Of a DNA stretch of 64,000 nucleotides, positions 62,523 to 64,000 are shown piece after piece. The DNA comes from Crocinitomicaceae bacterium (lineage in GTDB: Bacteria; Bacteroidota; Bacteroidia; Flavobacteriales_D; Crocinitomicaceae). Made by a program: the position numbers and the translations under genes. The stretch is taken from contig JAMLHA010000001.1 of the NCBI GenBank assembly GCA_023957475.1, positions 1 through 64,000 on the forward strand, in the 5' to 3' direction. The stretch's first letter is position 1. Each line of letters opens with the position of its first letter. Below the pieces are notes generated by a model. The model ran no database searches and was not told where the DNA came from. It was given only the letters and a program-made list of their open reading frames with translations.

Positions 62523-63704
62523 ATGGAATTCAAAATTTCAAATAAAGCGAAACTTGTAACTTTAGTATTAATCGTTACTGGTGCATTGTTTACAGGAATC
62601 GGTGCAATGTTCTTAGGAGATCATGCAGCACAAAGAGTTTTAACAAATGGTTTGACAAATAGTTTGTTCTTTTTGTTTATTTCATTAGGAGCTCTATTCT
62701 TCTTAGCGTTACAGTATGCAACGGAAACAGCTTGGTATGTAATGGTTAAAAGAATCATTGAGTCTGTAGCAGGTTATTTACCAGTTGGTATTTTATTCTT
62801 AGTAGTTGTTTTGGCAATCATCACACTTATGGATGGTGCTCACATCTATATTTGGATGGACCAAAACGTGGTAGAACACGATGCGATTATTAGAGGTAAA
62901 GCTGCTTACTTAAATAAAGGATTCTTCTGGTTTCGTACAGTTGCTTATTTATTGACTTACTATTTGTTCTATACAGGATTTAGAAAAAGATCTTTGGAAG
63001 AAGATAAAGTTGGAGGAACAGATATTCACTTCAAAAATTACAAAAAAGGTGCTTTGTTTTTAGTGTTCTTTGCTGTATTTTCTTCTATGCAATCTTGGGA
63101 CTGGATCATGTCTATTGACGTACACTGGTTCTCTACATTGTTTGGATGGTATGTATTCTCTGGAATGTGGGTTTCTGCAATGGTAACAATCATTTTGGTA
63201 ACATTCTACTTGAAAAAATTAGGCTATTTACCACATGTAAATGATTCACATATCCACGATATCGGTAAATGGGTATTTGCAATCTCATTCTTATGGTCTT
63301 ACTTATGGTTCTCTCAATACATGTTGATATGGTATGCAAACATGCCAGAGGAGGTAACTTACTATGTTGCGAGAATTGAAGACTACAAAATTTTGTATTT
63401 TGGAATGTTCTTTATTAACTTTGCATTTCCAATGTTGATTTTGATGTCAAGAGATGCTAAAAGAAATGTCGGTATTATGACGTTCGTAGGTTTGGTTATT
63501 ATTGCTGGACACTGGATGGATTTATACTTGATGGTTACTGTAGGATCAATGGGACCAACTTCACATTTTGGAATTTTTGAAATTGGAATGGCTTTATTGA
63601 TGTTGGGTGTCTTTATGCGAATTGTTTTAATCAATTTAACGAAAGCTCCTGTATCACCTTTAAACCACCCATACTTGGATGAGAGTATTCATCACGAGAT
63701 ATAG
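62523..63704 (+). CDS. actF: Alternative complex III subunit ActF (NrfD-like membrane protein)
   Basis: 393 residues with about ten transmembrane helices, including FLFISLGALFFLALQYATETAW, LPVGILFLVVVLAIITLM and a conserved SMQSWDWIMSIDVHWFSTLFG (in parts). It is the partner of ActC in the membrane and carries the quinol-related region. The gene is followed after 52 bases by coxB, consistent with a supercomplex of ACIII and cytochrome aa3 oxidase. Confidence 0.93.
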   Translation: MEFKISNKAKLVTLVLIVTGALFTGIGAMFLGDHAAQRVLTNGLTNSLFFLFISLGALFFLALQYATETAWYVMVKRIIESVAGYLPVGILFLVVVLAIITLMDGAHIYIWMDQNVVEHDAIIRGKAAYLNKGFFWFRTVAYLLTYYLFYTGFRKRSLEEDKVGGTDIHFKNYKKGALFLVFFAVFSSMQSWDWIMSIDVHWFSTLFGWYVFSGMWVSAMVTIILVTFYLKKLGYLPHVNDSHIHDIGKWVFAISFLWSYLWFSQYMLIWYANMPEEVTYYVARIEDYKILYFGMFFINFAFPMLILMSRDAKRNVGIMTFVGLVIIAGHWMDLYLMVTVGSMGPTSHFGIFEIGMALLMLGVFMRIVLINLTKAPVSPLNHPYLDESIHHEI

Positions 63705-63756
63705 CTTAACCTTAACAAACAATTAAACGAAACAATTAAACTTAATATAAACTTAC

Positions 63757-64000
63757 ATGGCAACTAAATTAATTTTACTTTTAGTAATTGTACTAGCTGT
63801 AGTAGCTGTTTCACAATTAATGAAATTGTATGAAATATCTTCTACTCTAAAGAATAGAAATGAGTATGAGATCAGTAGAAGCCAAAATAGAATAAATGGT
63901 TTCCTTATGCTCTTATTTATGGTTGTGTTTTTCATTTCAATGTTTGTCCTTATGGTCAAAATTGGATGGAATGGTTTAGGGGATTCTGCTTCAATGCACG
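63757..64000 (+). CDS. coxB: Cytochrome c oxidase subunit II, 5' part (cut by the window end)
   Basis: Open from ATG 63757 to the window end, 81 codons visible. It has an N-terminal transmembrane helix (KLILLLVIVLAVVAVSQLM), a charged stretch (YEISSTLKNRNEYEISRSQN) and a second hydrophobic helix (FLMLLFMVVFFISMFVLMV) ahead of the missing CuA domain. This two-helix start next to actF is typical of the subunit II gene in Bacteroidota. The CuA site itself is outside the window. Confidence 0.85.
   Translation, partial: MATKLILLLVIVLAVVAVSQLMKLYEISSTLKNRNEYEISRSQNRINGFLMLLFMVVFFISMFVLMVKIGWNGLGDSASMH

Overview
The window is AT-rich chromosomal DNA from a Bacteroidota bacterium, most likely Flavobacteriales (perhaps a Crocinitomicaceae/Fluviicola-like lineage; the genus is inference). 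The signs are: type IX secretion (T9SS) gliding-motility C-terminal domains, PorP/SprF, PorV and PorE-like proteins, TonB-dependent receptors with an N-terminal carboxypeptidase-regulatory-like domain, a complete alternative complex III operon, an IPExxxVDY-family protein next to pyruvate kinase, and promoters of the TTTG / TAnnTTTG type. I saw no rRNA, tRNA, CRISPR array, prophage or insertion sequence. Most of the window is core genome.

Layout. 1-2.56 kb: a small XRE regulator with operator-like repeats around its promoter, then a secreted T9SS type-B protein. 2.57-10.05 kb (minus): a seven-gene Bat aerotolerance-type operon (MoxR ATPase, DUF58, a membrane-anchored protein, BatA, BatB, a TPR protein, BatD), mostly joined by touching or overlapping start and stop codons. 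10.1-15.65 kb: a small zinc-ribbon protein, Tex, a small acidic protein, a glycosyltransferase and accA. 15.7-24.74 kb (minus): a T9SS surface-adhesin locus made of a 1916-residue Gly-rich/Ig-repeat adhesin, a PorP/SprF protein and a PorE-like OmpA protein. A strong intrinsic terminator lies between adhesin and sprF-like gene. 24.9-29.7 kb (minus): pyk, the IPExxxVDY protein, an oligopeptide-binding lipoprotein and trpS. 29.7-32.1 kb: mgtE and a D-2-hydroxyacid dehydrogenase. 32.2-34.1 kb (minus): an unrecognised secreted protein, a GGGP synthase and a phosphopantetheinyl transferase.

34.4-43.5 kb is a putative outer-membrane operon: a 1254-residue TonB-dependent receptor, a 1405-residue secreted protein of unknown function and a PorV-family protein. 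43.6-54.8 kb is mainly housekeeping: greA, a HIT protein, lemA, an M48 protease, a PlsC-type acyltransferase, a TPR anchor protein, ribH, glmM, a second TonB-dependent receptor, an alpha/beta hydrolase, a flavoprotein and a SPOR protein. 55.1-64 kb is the actABCDEF operon running into coxB, which is cut by the window end. It encodes the quinol:cytochrome c oxidoreductase that partners an aa3-type oxidase.

Most unusual points: the spacing of the XRE operator repeats around a -7 element; a REP-like palindrome translated inside a T9SS sorting domain; the adhesin with a phage-fibre-like Gly-rich N-terminus and about ten Ig-like repeats, separated from its sprF by a terminator; the greA promoter overlapping the terminator of the porV-like gene; and the TonB receptor / 1405-residue secreted protein / PorV triad. 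I found no clearly new defence or mobile system. Many starts were moved from non-ATG codons to in-frame ATGs, as noted in each entry.
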